From Pseudoalteromonas luteoviolacea H33-S (lineage in GTDB: Bacteria; Pseudomonadota; Gammaproteobacteria; Enterobacterales; Alteromonadaceae), in contig NZ_AUXY01000111.1 in the NCBI RefSeq assembly GCF_001625695.1, positions 78,673-142,672 on the forward strand: a stretch of DNA of 64,000 bases, in the 5' to 3' direction. Under the pieces are notes generated by a model. It did no database searches. It was not told the origin of the DNA and saw only the letters and a program-made list of their open reading frames with translations. The position numbers were made by a program, and so were the translations under genes. Positions 16,442 to 25,907 of this stretch are shown here, in pieces (positions within the stretch are counted from its first letter, which is position 1; every line of letters starts with the position of its first letter).

Positions 16442-17149
16442 TTAGTTAGGTTGGCGGCGTCTGCGTCGCCAAGGGGGGGATTGTAATAACAAGATAAACC
16501 CTGAAATACAAAACAGTACGCTGGTAGCAGAGAAAGAAATAAGCAGTGGGTTATTGAAGTCATCTCTTTCGTCATAGTCCATGATATGCAGCATCCAAAA
16601 GAAATCAAAAATGCGCCATATTGTGCTGCGCACAGTGATCACTTGTCCGCTATCAGCGTCAAGATAAATAGTAGTGCTGACGCTGTCAGCAAATACAACT
16701 TGCCAAATATTTTTTCGATATTGCACCTCTCTTGGTCCTTCAGCCAAAAATGTCGCTTGTGCAATTTGGGCTTCGCCTAGATAATGCGCTTTGGCTTGTT
16801 GCTCAATTTTAGCTTGGTTGGGTGCTTGAAACAATGCGCCTGTCTTACCATTAAAATAAGCACTTGTATTGCCATTTAATTTGATGATTGGGGTATCTAA
16901 AAAGTGTGTGTATTCAATGCTGTTAAGCCCTGTAACTTGCTGCTTTAAGCTGTCTAAGCTTGCGCTGTAATGCAATGCATTGTAAGGGTTGTCTAGCTGT
17001 CGATTGGCGAGGTGCTTGCCATGTACCATTTCTAACGGAATGGCGCTCATTACAAGTCCACCAAGTAGCCAAGCAAATATTTGCAGAGCCAGTAAATAAC
17101 CAAGGTATTTGTGTATTTTTCTGGCGGGTTTTAATGCGGTTTTGATCAT
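16442..17149 (-). CDS. PepSY domain membrane protein
   Basis: 235 residues. N-terminal membrane segment (about 17-37), a periplasmic region with two PepSY-like stretches (about 60-120 and 130-180; the second has YLDADSGQVITVR), a second segment near 200-225, then a basic RRRRR tail. It resembles a half-size PepSY protein of the kind linked to iron or redox functions, but no sigma box or Fur box was seen before it, so a link with the siderophore locus is not supported. Confidence 0.75.
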   Translation of the reverse strand: MIKTALKPARKIHKYLGYLLALQIFAWLLGGLVMSAIPLEMVHGKHLANRQLDNPYNALHYSASLDSLKQQVTGLNSIEYTHFLDTPIIKLNGNTSAYFNGKTGALFQAPNQAKIEQQAKAHYLGEAQIAQATFLAEGPREVQYRKNIWQVVFADSVSTTIYLDADSGQVITVRSTIWRIFDFFWMLHIMDYDERDDFNNPLLISFSATSVLFCISGFILLLQSPPWRRRRRQPN

Positions 17150-17330
17150 TGCTCTGTTTTTTAGTCAAAATTGCTGATAGCTTATTGAAATTGGCGTAAA
17201 ATCCACAGTGACAAATTGTCGCACCCAAAAGTATGACTTATTGTGTACATTGCAAATGTCTATGCTAGCGTGCAGACAGAGTATAAACATAGGGCCTAAG
17301 GTCCACTCAAAGCAAGGTAACGCATTCGCA

Positions 17331-17711
17331 ATGTCAGAAATCCAATTTTTAAATGTCGACTTAGAGTTAGAATCCAAACATGACATCTCCGCTTTGGTTG
17401 CAGATTTGAAGCGCAATGCGGTTGTATTGCACTATGACAAAGATGAGTATCGTGAACTTGCGCGTATTGAAGCCAGTGTTGAAGTGAGTAGCCCAAATAA
17501 AGCGATAAATCATCTTTGCGAACTCATAGAGTCATGTTCAAAAGCGGCGCTTAAGCAATGGCTTAGCTGTAAAAAACGCACATTTGATATTGGTTTTGTA
17601 TCCGGTGAAGCACCAAAGTGTTATTCACAAGCAATTGATGTAGATACTTTATTAAGGATCTCTGCGATTGGCGCAGGGATTGAAATTACCCTTTATCCTA
17701 TCGAAAAATAA
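17331..17711 (+). CDS. Unrecognised small cytoplasmic protein
   Basis: 126 residues from the ATG at 17331; the frame stays open to a GTG at 17208, but that extension overlaps the promoter region and reads unlike a protein start. AAGG lies about 13 nt before the ATG, which is long. The protein is mixed alpha/beta, without signal peptide or membrane segment, with three Cys (around 76-90 and 108). I do not recognise a family. It is monocistronic, divergent from the PepSY gene. Confidence 0.6.
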   Translation: MSEIQFLNVDLELESKHDISALVADLKRNAVVLHYDKDEYRELARIEASVEVSSPNKAINHLCELIESCSKAALKQWLSCKKRTFDIGFVSGEAPKCYSQAIDVDTLLRISAIGAGIEITLYPIEK

Positions 17712-18125
17712 CCTCGCTTTGTTACTGGGCCTCATAGTTCGAGGCCTGTTGATCCCCGCTTATCACATCCACGCTTACTTCCAACTACACTACAAAATAT
17801 TTTAAATACAATAAAATCATTAGCTTATTTTGTATGTCTATAATGATGATACCTTTGGCGCGAGTTAATTTTAATGAGACTAAGCTCGATGCGGTTAATT
17901 ATTATCCATAATGAATTATTGCTAAAAAATTTATTATTTCAGACTCCCTAAAACTAAATCTTTATCTATTAAATTCATATATATAGCAAAAAGTTAAAAA
18001 TTTACATGTTAATTCATTATTAATTTCTTGATAAATTAAGTGGGCTGTTTTAATGTGGCTATGCGAGTAAACACACTTTAATCGCTGCTTTTGAGTAAAC
18101 ACACGGATTATTTCAAGGAAATGTT
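17712..18125. other. Long AT-rich intergenic region
   Basis: This 414-bp gap starts with a weak hairpin (17728-17733 with 17741-17746, no strong T tract) and becomes very AT-rich. Near its right end two direct copies of GAGTAAACACAC stand at 18065-18076 and 18093-18104. No coding frame is convincing. Confidence 0.6.
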
Positions 18126-19304
18126 ATGCATAGGTTACTAAAGTTAGCCTCAGTGACTATCGCTATGGCTTTAATGAGTGGAAAAACGCTAGCACAATCG
18201 CTTGATGTACAGTCAAGTTTAGAATCTTCGTTGCATTCGGTTGATAAGTTTAATACTGCAAGTTTTCAGGTCGCCGACATTAAACGCGTTGTTGCCAAAG
18301 CCGTTGCCCGAGATATTATCAGTCACGAGCAGGCTTGGTTAGGACAGCTGAATAGTTTCAATAAACTTAATCTCTCAAAAATGATGCTTTCCAGTGATGT
18401 CTCAGCTCTTGGCTCAAAGGCCAGTGGATTGACGCGTCAATTGAAAGGCTTACCAAGTGGCGGTCATCAAGTTTTCCAAGTCCGTTTAGCCGATGAAGCC
18501 ATGCTGGATGCTTGGCAACAAGGTCAGTCACCTTTAGTTGCATTTGCGCCTCGCGGTGAAGATACACAGTGGCTACATGTCGAGGCTTTTGATAAACATG
18601 GCCAGCTCCATTTACTCGATGCGACACAATTACCACAGCAGCCAGTATTGGTGGTTGAACTTGATAAGCAAATCGTGCACAAGGCGGGAATTGCGGTAAT
18701 GCGTGAGGTGTTTACTCAGCACCAAATCAACCATTCCTCAGTGGATGGTACTGCGGTGCTCAACTCATTACACGCTGATACAGCTATTTCTACCTCAGTG
18801 ATCAATCGTATTCGGCTCAATGATGACAAAGAGCCTTGGATATCCGGTGCGGCAGAAGTCTATGCGATAGTTAATGGCGTCAGCCCAAGCAGAGATGAAC
18901 CTGTGCTCGATGTTGTCGATTTGCCGTATCTAGATCATGATGGGCAAGACTATGCGCCGAACCAAATTTTAATTCATTGGGAACGTTATCGTTGGCAAGC
19001 AGCTGATGTATTGCTGATGGAACACGACGATAATACCAACTACCAAGAATTGGCAGTGGCTTTTTTAGATGTGGTCACTCAAGCGATGAAATTGATCCCC
19101 AACCCCAAAGTGCAGGGCTATGCCATTATTCCTCAGTTAACCAATGAACTGATCAAAGCGATGCCGAGCCACTGGTTTAGCAATGATGATGACTATGTTG
19201 ATGTGTTTTACACCCTATTTGAAAACCGCAGGTACTCCAATTTAATGGGGGCCAGCAACAATGCCAAAATGACTTTATCTCCCTTAACGATAGAGCCTAG
19301 GTAA
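18126..19304 (+). CDS. Secreted protein of unknown function (DUF3103-like)
   Basis: 392 residues, AAGGAA before the ATG, and a signal peptide ending near AQS (about 24). The conserved-looking block is EPWISGAAEVYAIVNG followed by DVVDLPYLDHDGQDYAPNQ (about 238-285), then YRWQAADVLLMEHDDN; this resembles the DUF3103 family of marine gammaproteobacteria as I recall it, without certainty. The Asp/His-rich stretch could bind metal. Monocistronic, ending at a terminator 110 bp downstream. Confidence 0.65.
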   Translation: MHRLLKLASVTIAMALMSGKTLAQSLDVQSSLESSLHSVDKFNTASFQVADIKRVVAKAVARDIISHEQAWLGQLNSFNKLNLSKMMLSSDVSALGSKASGLTRQLKGLPSGGHQVFQVRLADEAMLDAWQQGQSPLVAFAPRGEDTQWLHVEAFDKHGQLHLLDATQLPQQPVLVVELDKQIVHKAGIAVMREVFTQHQINHSSVDGTAVLNSLHADTAISTSVINRIRLNDDKEPWISGAAEVYAIVNGVSPSRDEPVLDVVDLPYLDHDGQDYAPNQILIHWERYRWQAADVLLMEHDDNTNYQELAVAFLDVVTQAMKLIPNPKVQGYAIIPQLTNELIKAMPSHWFSNDDDYVDVFYTLFENRRYSNLMGASNNAKMTLSPLTIEPR

Positions 19305-19415
19305 GTGCGCTTTTAAATCGCAGCGGTGGTGGAAGATCGATTCGATTTATAAGTTAGGAACACGGTTACCTTACCTACTTTAACACTCACGTAGACTCTG
19401 CGCTGAGTATGTTAT

Positions 19416-19450
19416 GCGGCCTAATGGAATGGGCCGCTTTTTTCTTTTTT
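19416..19450 (+). terminator. Rho-independent terminator
   Basis: GCGGCC (19416-19421) pairs with GGCCGC (19432-19437) and is followed by a long T-rich tract. It ends the DUF3103-like gene. Confidence 0.85.
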
Positions 19451-19455
19451 TATGC

Positions 19456-21084
19456 TTACCAAATCAGGTCTACAAATTCAGGGTGATCCACATAAGGGTT
19501 GCGATTGCCTTGATATTCATAGGCCGCTTGATTACGCGCGCGCTCTATATCATCGACAGGATCCTGCTGATGCCAACGTTTAAGCATAGTAATCACCCAA
19601 GTTTCATAGACAAGTCCTGACGTACCATTGAGCACATCACTGCCGTAACTTGATTTGTTGTGCCAGCTGGCAATGACATTTTCATAGCGCGTCGCCATAT
19701 AGAAATAAATTCGCGCAAAGTCACCTTTGAAAGTATCAATGGGCTCAAATACCGTGCCGTTATAGCCAATGCCAGATGCGCTCCCGACTTTACTGCCATT
19801 AGAAGAGGTGTAGCTGGCATTGCCTACTTCACCAAATGGAAAGCTATTGCGCTTAGCATTCACATAGCCATCGGAGGCAACAATATGGTGTACGTCTGAG
19901 TTCATTGGCTCCACTTTGCCACCAAACCAACTTTTTGGAAAAGAGTGTTCACGGTTATAACAGTCTCCCTCACCACGATAACTGCCACACTGATCGCCCA
20001 CCGCAACAAAATTAATGGCATCAGCATTTGTTGGCTGCTCGGAATAACGATCAAGTACAGAGTTATCTTTTTCAAAATAGCGGTCGCGTTCATGTTGGTC
20101 GATGAAGGACCATAAAGCACCATAGCCTTGGTTGTTGTGGTTTTTAATGATGGCGTGTAGTTCTGATTTGAGGGCAAGGCCAGTTAAGCCTGCAGCAGTG
20201 GCATAATAGCCTGTGGGATCTTGGCCGTTGCCGCCGTCATTACCTAGGGTAAATTGCTTTTGTTCTTGATTGGTAAATTGCCCACCAGATATCAGGATTT
20301 GACCATTATGGAAAAACTCGTAACGGCCATTACCTTGGGAGCAGCAAATACCATCACCGTAGCTGTCTAAAATCGTGAAGGTATAGGTATCATCGGTTAA
20401 ACACAGGGTCTCTGTGATGGTTTGATTATTACTGTAACCACTGCCATTTTTTATGACTTGTCCAGCTTTGTTTGCAAGTTGCCAGCTGGTTTCGCTCGCG
20501 TAGTTATCAGTTTTGAGCGTAAAGCTCACCGTATTGTGTTGGCAGTTTTCTGGTGGGGGAGGTGGTGGTGTCGTTGCTGTGCCTGTGCTGTAGTTGTCGA
20601 CATATACGACTTCGCTACCGTCAAACCCGGTGACATCGTAAAACCGCAAGCCAACTTCAATGTTTTTTGAAGTACTTGCCTTGTATTGATAGTTTATTTG
20701 TTGCCATTGAGCTGTTAGCTGTGAGTTTGAATATCCTCGATAACCATCAACATATAGACGGGCTTTGATTCCCCCTTCGGTGTGATAAACCCAGGTGCTG
20801 AAGTCATATGTTTGCCCTGCAACAACGGCAATGCTTTGGCGAAAATCTGTATTGCCTTGTGTTGCAGTATTAACGGTAATGGCGGCCGCTGTTTGACCGG
20901 CTTGCACAGGCGTTGTAACTGGAGATGTTGTGATCCCAGAATCAATGATAGACCAATTACTCGGTCTATCGTATTGCCATTGTTCAAAGCTACCATTATT
21001 GATTTGCGCTTGGCTGCCTGCACTAAAAATTGTTGCTAAAACAGCTGGTTGATAATATTTTTTTATTGTCCTATATATTTTCAT
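19456..21084 (-). CDS. Secreted modular endonuclease I family nuclease
   Basis: 542 residues. A signal peptide (about 1-27) leads to a carbohydrate-binding-like beta domain (about 28-170, starting NGSFEQWQ), a Pro-rich hinge (PPPPPP), a small domain with the SYGDGICCSQGNGRYEF motif seen in secreted marine enzymes (about 180-280), and a C-terminal endonuclease I domain (about 295-540) with CYNREHSFPKSWFGG and SDVHHIVASDGYVNAKR, including the catalytic His and metal-site Asn. Likely an extracellular nuclease that degrades DNA for nutrients or in biofilm. Divergent from cysJ. The binding target of the N-terminal domains is unknown. Confidence 0.87.
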   Translation of the reverse strand: MKIYRTIKKYYQPAVLATIFSAGSQAQINNGSFEQWQYDRPSNWSIIDSGITTSPVTTPVQAGQTAAAITVNTATQGNTDFRQSIAVVAGQTYDFSTWVYHTEGGIKARLYVDGYRGYSNSQLTAQWQQINYQYKASTSKNIEVGLRFYDVTGFDGSEVVYVDNYSTGTATTPPPPPPENCQHNTVSFTLKTDNYASETSWQLANKAGQVIKNGSGYSNNQTITETLCLTDDTYTFTILDSYGDGICCSQGNGRYEFFHNGQILISGGQFTNQEQKQFTLGNDGGNGQDPTGYYATAAGLTGLALKSELHAIIKNHNNQGYGALWSFIDQHERDRYFEKDNSVLDRYSEQPTNADAINFVAVGDQCGSYRGEGDCYNREHSFPKSWFGGKVEPMNSDVHHIVASDGYVNAKRNSFPFGEVGNASYTSSNGSKVGSASGIGYNGTVFEPIDTFKGDFARIYFYMATRYENVIASWHNKSSYGSDVLNGTSGLVYETWVITMLKRWHQQDPVDDIERARNQAAYEYQGNRNPYVDHPEFVDLIW

Positions 21085-21218
21085 TGTGTTCTCTTATTGT
21101 GTTGGGCTGATAAAACACGGAAGAAGAACTGCACCTCCGTTATTAAAATGTTAATAAAAAACAGATCAAAAAATAAACACTTCTTTTAATCTGTTTTCGT
21201 TGGTGTTTTTTTCTTTTC

Positions 21219-21283
21219 ATAACTAAAAAGAATAACAAAGCAGATACTGTTCTTTTTGTTGAGGGATAGGAACAGTATCCTGC
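21219..21283. promoter_or_regulatory. Possible cysJIH operator region
   Basis: ATAACTAAAAAG at 21219-21230 shares ATAACTAAAA with the perfect inverted repeat before cysG (46686-46706). An inverted repeat, GCAGATACTGTTC (21240-21252) and GAACAGTATCCTGC (21270-21283), follows 71-114 bp before the cysJ ATG. CysB is the expected activator, but I cannot assign these to CysB from sequence alone. Confidence 0.35.
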
Positions 21284-21353
21284 ATGCTATTAAATGACCT
21301 GCACACTAAAGTGCCAGAGCAAGTAAATCGAAATGGGTTACGGGGAATAAACA

Positions 21354-23174
21354 ATGTTGTTAAGTCAACTGAGTGCTGCGGCAAGTCCGCTTTCACAAGA
21401 ACAACTGCAAAAGTTACAGGGGTTAGTGGCTGAACTAAACCCTATTCAACAAGCTTGGGTGAGTGGTTACTTGGCTGCAAATGCCAATACTGCGGCGCTT
21501 GGAGGCGTGCTTGGTCAAGCTGCGGCACCTGCGCAAGATACTGCGCCATTAACTATCTTATATGGTTCGCAAACAGGTAATGCAAAGGGCGTTGCTGCTC
21601 AGCTAGAGGCACAGGCTAAATCACGTGGCCTAGATGCTAAGTTGGTGAACATGGCGGATTATAAGCCTGGCAATTTAAAGAAAGAAAAATTCATTGCTGT
21701 TGCTGTATCAACGTACGGTGAAGGTGAGCCGCCAGAAGACGCTGAAAATCTACATGAGTTTTTAGTCGGCAAAAAAGCGCCTAAATTAGATGGCGTTAAA
21801 ATTGCGGTGCTAGGCTTGGGAGATTCAAGTTATGAATTCTTCTGTCAAACGGCCATTGATTTTGAAGAGCGCCTACAAAAGCTAGGTGCTGAAAGTGTCG
21901 TTGCGCGTGCTGATTTAGACGTTGACTATGAAGAGCAAGCTGAGGCGTGGATTGCATCAGCACTTGATGCATTTGAGCCAGAACTCAAAGCGCAGCAAGC
22001 TGCTGGTGGCGCAACGAATGTTGTGAGTGCCCCGTTTGGTGCACCGCAAGCTGCACATAGCCAGTATACAAAGCAAAACCCATTTACCGCTGAAATTTCA
22101 TCGGCTGTGAAAATTACCGGTCGTGATTCAACCAAAGATGTACGTCATATCGAAATTGATCTTGACGGCTCTGATATTAGCTATCTGCCAGGCGATGCAT
22201 TAGGTGTGTATTTCTTAAATGATGAAGCACTGGTTGATGAGGTACTTAGCACATTAAATATCGACCCTCAGAGCGAAGTAAAACTGGGTGATGACACCTT
22301 CAGTGTGCGCGATGCACTGATTGAAAAACTTGAACTGACTCAGTCATATCCTGGGTTTGTTGAAAAGTATGCGACGGCCATTGGGAATGAGGAATTGGCT
22401 AAGCTAGTAACAGACAAAGCAGCGCTGCGTGAATATTTAGAAGCGCGCCAGATCTTTGATGTTATCAAACAAAACCCAAGCGAGATTGCTGCGCAAACAC
22501 TGGTTGAGTGTTGTCGCAAACAACAAGCGCGCTTGTACTCTATCGCGTCGAGCCAAGCAGAGGTGGAAGAAGAAGTTCATCTAACGGTTGGTTTAGTCGA
22601 ATTTGAAGCATTTGGCGAGCAGCATTTTGGCGGTTGTTCTGGTTTCTTAGCGCATCGCGTTGAAGAGGGCACGAAAGTTAAGGTGTTCAGTGAGCACAAT
22701 GATAACTTCCGTTTGCCAAGTGATGATAACACACCTGTGATCATGGTTGGTCCAGGTACAGGTATCGCGCCATTTAGAGCATTTTTACAAGAGCGTGATG
22801 CGCGAGAAGCTGAAGGAGACAATTGGTTGCTCTTCGGTAACCCGCACTTTACACAAGATTTCTTATACCAAGTAGAAATTCAAGGGTATGTGAAATCAGG
22901 ATTGCTAAGTCGAGTTGATTTAGCATTTAGCCGGGATCAGGCAGAAAAAATTTACGTTCAAGACCGCTTACGTGAAAAGGGCGAAGAAGTTTTTGCTTGG
23001 TTAGAAAAAGGAGCACATTTCTATGTGTGTGGCGATGCTACACGTATGGCCAAAGATGTGCATCAGGCGCTGTTAGACATCGTGAAAACCTATGGTGGTA
23101 AAGATGATGAACAGGCCGAGCAGTATTTGAAAGAGTTGCGTAGTGCTAACCGTTACCAAAAAGACGTCTACTAA
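21354..23174 (+). CDS. cysJ: Sulfite reductase (NADPH) flavoprotein alpha subunit
   Basis: 606 residues. N-terminal flavodoxin domain (about 65-205; YGSQTGNAKG for FMN), FAD-binding ferredoxin-reductase domain (RLYSIASS; about 230-450) and NADPH domain (GPGTGIAPFRAFLQ onward), ending in RYQKDVY as CysJ proteins do. It passes electrons from NADPH to the CysI hemoprotein for six-electron reduction of sulfite to sulfide. First gene of cysJIH, 51 bp before cysI. Confidence 0.96.
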   Translation: MLLSQLSAAASPLSQEQLQKLQGLVAELNPIQQAWVSGYLAANANTAALGGVLGQAAAPAQDTAPLTILYGSQTGNAKGVAAQLEAQAKSRGLDAKLVNMADYKPGNLKKEKFIAVAVSTYGEGEPPEDAENLHEFLVGKKAPKLDGVKIAVLGLGDSSYEFFCQTAIDFEERLQKLGAESVVARADLDVDYEEQAEAWIASALDAFEPELKAQQAAGGATNVVSAPFGAPQAAHSQYTKQNPFTAEISSAVKITGRDSTKDVRHIEIDLDGSDISYLPGDALGVYFLNDEALVDEVLSTLNIDPQSEVKLGDDTFSVRDALIEKLELTQSYPGFVEKYATAIGNEELAKLVTDKAALREYLEARQIFDVIKQNPSEIAAQTLVECCRKQQARLYSIASSQAEVEEEVHLTVGLVEFEAFGEQHFGGCSGFLAHRVEEGTKVKVFSEHNDNFRLPSDDNTPVIMVGPGTGIAPFRAFLQERDAREAEGDNWLLFGNPHFTQDFLYQVEIQGYVKSGLLSRVDLAFSRDQAEKIYVQDRLREKGEEVFAWLEKGAHFYVCGDATRMAKDVHQALLDIVKTYGGKDDEQAEQYLKELRSANRYQKDVY

Positions 23175-23225
23175 TAGACGTCATCACGCACTTTTACCGT
23201 CACTGTATAGAATTTAGGAAAAACC

Positions 23226-24950
23226 ATGAGCAATCAAGATTTTAAGCCCAATAGTAAGCACGATCCTGAGGCGAAATTTGCTGACAACGAACGTTTAAAA
23301 ACAGAAAGTCAGCACTTACGCGGTACCATTGAAACCGATTTAGGCGACCAACTAACTGGTGGCTTTACTAAAGATAACTTCCAGCTGATCCGTTTCCATG
23401 GTATGTATCAGCAGGATGACCGCGATATTCGTGCTGAGCGTGCCAAGCAGAAGCTAGAGCCGCTGCACAATGTGATGTTACGTGCACGTATGCCTGGCGG
23501 TATCATTAAGCCTGAACAATGGCTTGCCATTGATAAGTTTGCAGAAGAGAAAACGTCTTACGGCAGTATTCGTCTGACAACACGTCAAACATTCCAGTTC
23601 CATGGTGTGTTAAAGCCGCATATCAAAGAAATGCACTTAACCTTGCATGATGTGGGTGTCGACTCAATTGCAACTGCGGGTGACGTAAACCGAAATGTAT
23701 TGTGTACAACGAATCCTGTAGAGTCAGAGCTTCACCAAGAAGCGTATGAGTGGGCTGCGAAGATCTCGGAGCACTTACTGCCAAAAACACGTGCTTATTT
23801 AGAGATCTGGTTAAATGGCGAGCGCAAAGATTCAACAGAGCTAGAGCCAATTTTAGGTTCTACTTACTTGCCTCGTAAGTTTAAAACCACGGTTACTATC
23901 CCACCGAATAACGAAGTGGATGTGCACGCGAATGACTTGAACTTTGTTGCGATTGCTGAAGAAGGCAAGTTAGTTGGCTTCAACGTACTTGTTGGTGGTG
24001 GTCTTGCAATGACGCACGGTGATGTGAACACCTACCCGCGTCGTGCTGATGACTTTGGCTTTATTCCACTTGAGCATACGCTAGCAGTGGCAGAGCATGT
24101 TGTTGGTGTGCAGCGTGACTGGGGTAACCGCGTAAACCGTAAAAACGCAAAAACCAAATATACACTAGATGCATTTGGTATTGATGCGTTTAAAGAGGAA
24201 GTGGAGAAGCGTGCTGGCGTCAAGTTTGCTGAGAGTCGTCCATATGAATTTACTCACCGTGGCGATCGCTTCGGTTGGGTTGAAGGCATCGATGGCAAAC
24301 ATCATCTGACGTTATTCTTACAAAGTGGTCGTATTCTAGATTATCCAGGCCAGCCTCTGAAAACAGGTTGTCGCAAAATTGCAGAGATCCACAAAGGTGA
24401 TTTCCGCATGACTGCAAACCAAAACTTAATCATCGCGGGTGTGGCTGAAGAAGACAAAGCTGAAATAGAAAAAATTGCCCGTGAGCACGGCTTAATTGAT
24501 GACACGCACACCGAACAGCGTAAAAGCTCAATGGCGTGTGTGGCACTTCCTACTTGTCCACTGGCGATGGCAGAAGCGGAACGTTATTTACCTGAGTTGG
24601 TAGAAAAAACAGAAGCGCTATTAGCAAAACACAGCATTCCAAACGATGACATCATCATGCGTGTGGTGGGTTGTCCAAACGGCTGTGGCCGTGCGATGTT
24701 GGCGGAAGTGGGCTTTATTGGTAAAGGTCCAGGTAAATACAATGTTTATCTTGGCGGTAACCGTGAAGGTACGCGTGTTCCTAAGCTTTATCTAGAAAAC
24801 GTCAGTGAAGATGTTTACCTTCCTGCGCTGGATGAGTTGATAGGTCAGTGGGCTGCTGAGCGTCAAGAGCAAGAGTGCTTTGGTGATTTTGTGATCCGCA
24901 AAGGTATTGTTGCGGAAGTTAAAGTTTCAAAAACAGATTTCCACGCTTAA
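23226..24950 (+). CDS. cysI: Sulfite reductase hemoprotein beta subunit
   Basis: 574 residues, AGGA before the ATG. The siroheme/4Fe-4S cysteines are visible near the C-terminal third (ACVALPTCPLA and GCPNGCGRAM), with the substrate-site arginine regions RLTTRQTFQFHG and TAGDVNRN. It catalyses sulfite to sulfide with electrons from CysJ. Siroheme should come from CysG at 45155-46576. Confidence 0.96.
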   Translation: MSNQDFKPNSKHDPEAKFADNERLKTESQHLRGTIETDLGDQLTGGFTKDNFQLIRFHGMYQQDDRDIRAERAKQKLEPLHNVMLRARMPGGIIKPEQWLAIDKFAEEKTSYGSIRLTTRQTFQFHGVLKPHIKEMHLTLHDVGVDSIATAGDVNRNVLCTTNPVESELHQEAYEWAAKISEHLLPKTRAYLEIWLNGERKDSTELEPILGSTYLPRKFKTTVTIPPNNEVDVHANDLNFVAIAEEGKLVGFNVLVGGGLAMTHGDVNTYPRRADDFGFIPLEHTLAVAEHVVGVQRDWGNRVNRKNAKTKYTLDAFGIDAFKEEVEKRAGVKFAESRPYEFTHRGDRFGWVEGIDGKHHLTLFLQSGRILDYPGQPLKTGCRKIAEIHKGDFRMTANQNLIIAGVAEEDKAEIEKIAREHGLIDDTHTEQRKSSMACVALPTCPLAMAEAERYLPELVEKTEALLAKHSIPNDDIIMRVVGCPNGCGRAMLAEVGFIGKGPGKYNVYLGGNREGTRVPKLYLENVSEDVYLPALDELIGQWAAERQEQECFGDFVIRKGIVAEVKVSKTDFHA

Positions 24951-24956
24951 TAATAA

Positions 24957-24972
24957 GGGCCCGATAGGGCCC
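24957..24972 (+). other. GC-rich hairpin between cysI and cysH
   Basis: GGGCCC - GATA - GGGCCC, a perfect six-bp GC stem with no T tract, 6 bp after the cysI stop. It may stabilise or process the cysJIH mRNA rather than end it. Confidence 0.55.
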
Positions 24973-24988
24973 CATAATAGGACAAGCT

Positions 24989-25729
24989 ATGAGCGAATTT
25001 AAGCAAATATTAACCCTAGATAAAGCAACACAGCAGGCATTGCTTGCTGATGCGAATGGCATGCTGGCACAAAAAAGTGTCGAAGAGCGTGTTGCTTGGG
25101 CGCTTGAGAATCTGCCTGACACCCATATGCTGTCGTCAAGTTTTGGTATTCAAGCGGCGGTGATGCTGCACCTCGTATCACAGCAAAAAAATGATATTCC
25201 TGTGGTCTTAACTGACACCGGTTACCTATTCCCAGAAACTTATCAGTTTGTGGATGAATTGACTGAAAGGCTGAAGCTAAACCTCAAAGTGTATCGCAGC
25301 GAATATAGTCCAGCTTGGCAAGAAGCTAAATTCGGTAAGCTGTGGGAGCAAGGTGAAGAAGGCATTAAACACTACAATACTTTGAATAAAGTTGAGCCAA
25401 TGACACGTGCACTGCAAGAGTTGCAAGTTGGTACTTGGTTTAGTGGCCTGCGTCGTCAGCAATCTTCAACGCGCTCTGATAAGCAGATCCTAGAAATTAG
25501 CCGAGGTAGTGTAAAAGTTTACCCTATCATTGACTGGCATAATCGAGACGTTTATCAGTACTTAACTAAGCATGACTTACCTTATCACCCGCTTTGGGAG
25601 CAGGGGTATGTGTCTATGGGGGATGTGCATACGACGCGTAAACTAGAGCCGGGTATGACTGAAGAGGAAACTCGCTTTTTTGGTCTTAACCGTGAATGTG
25701 GTTTACACATTGATGGTGATGGCATCTAA
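24989..25729 (+). CDS. cysH: Phosphoadenosine phosphosulfate reductase
   Basis: 246 residues. The PP-loop-like SSSFGIQAAVML and the C-terminal RECGLHIDGDGI with the active-site Cys mark a thioredoxin-dependent PAPS reductase. The CC...CxxC iron-sulfur cysteines of APS reductases are missing, so PAPS is the substrate, consistent with cysC being present. It makes sulfite and PAP; PAP is removed by CysQ. Last gene of cysJIH. Confidence 0.95.
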   Translation: MSEFKQILTLDKATQQALLADANGMLAQKSVEERVAWALENLPDTHMLSSSFGIQAAVMLHLVSQQKNDIPVVLTDTGYLFPETYQFVDELTERLKLNLKVYRSEYSPAWQEAKFGKLWEQGEEGIKHYNTLNKVEPMTRALQELQVGTWFSGLRRQQSSTRSDKQILEISRGSVKVYPIIDWHNRDVYQYLTKHDLPYHPLWEQGYVSMGDVHTTRKLEPGMTEEETRFFGLNRECGLHIDGDGI

Positions 25730-25738
25730 ATGTTTTAT

Positions 25739-25768
25739 GAGCCGCAGCATAGATTGCGGCTTTTTTAT
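25739..25768 (+). terminator. Rho-independent terminator of cysJIH
   Basis: GCCGCA (25741-25746) pairs with TGCGGC (25755-25760), followed by TTTTTT. Confidence 0.85.
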
Positions 25769-25907
25769 TAACTTTTCAAAACCACGCAATTCTACCTGCC
25801 ATTTCCAACTCATTTTCTATTGATAATTTTTTGCCCAATTGTCAAACTGTGCGCAATACCAAGCTATACTTTACAAGTGTGGCCTCAAGTGAAAAAGGAG
25901 TGCCGAA

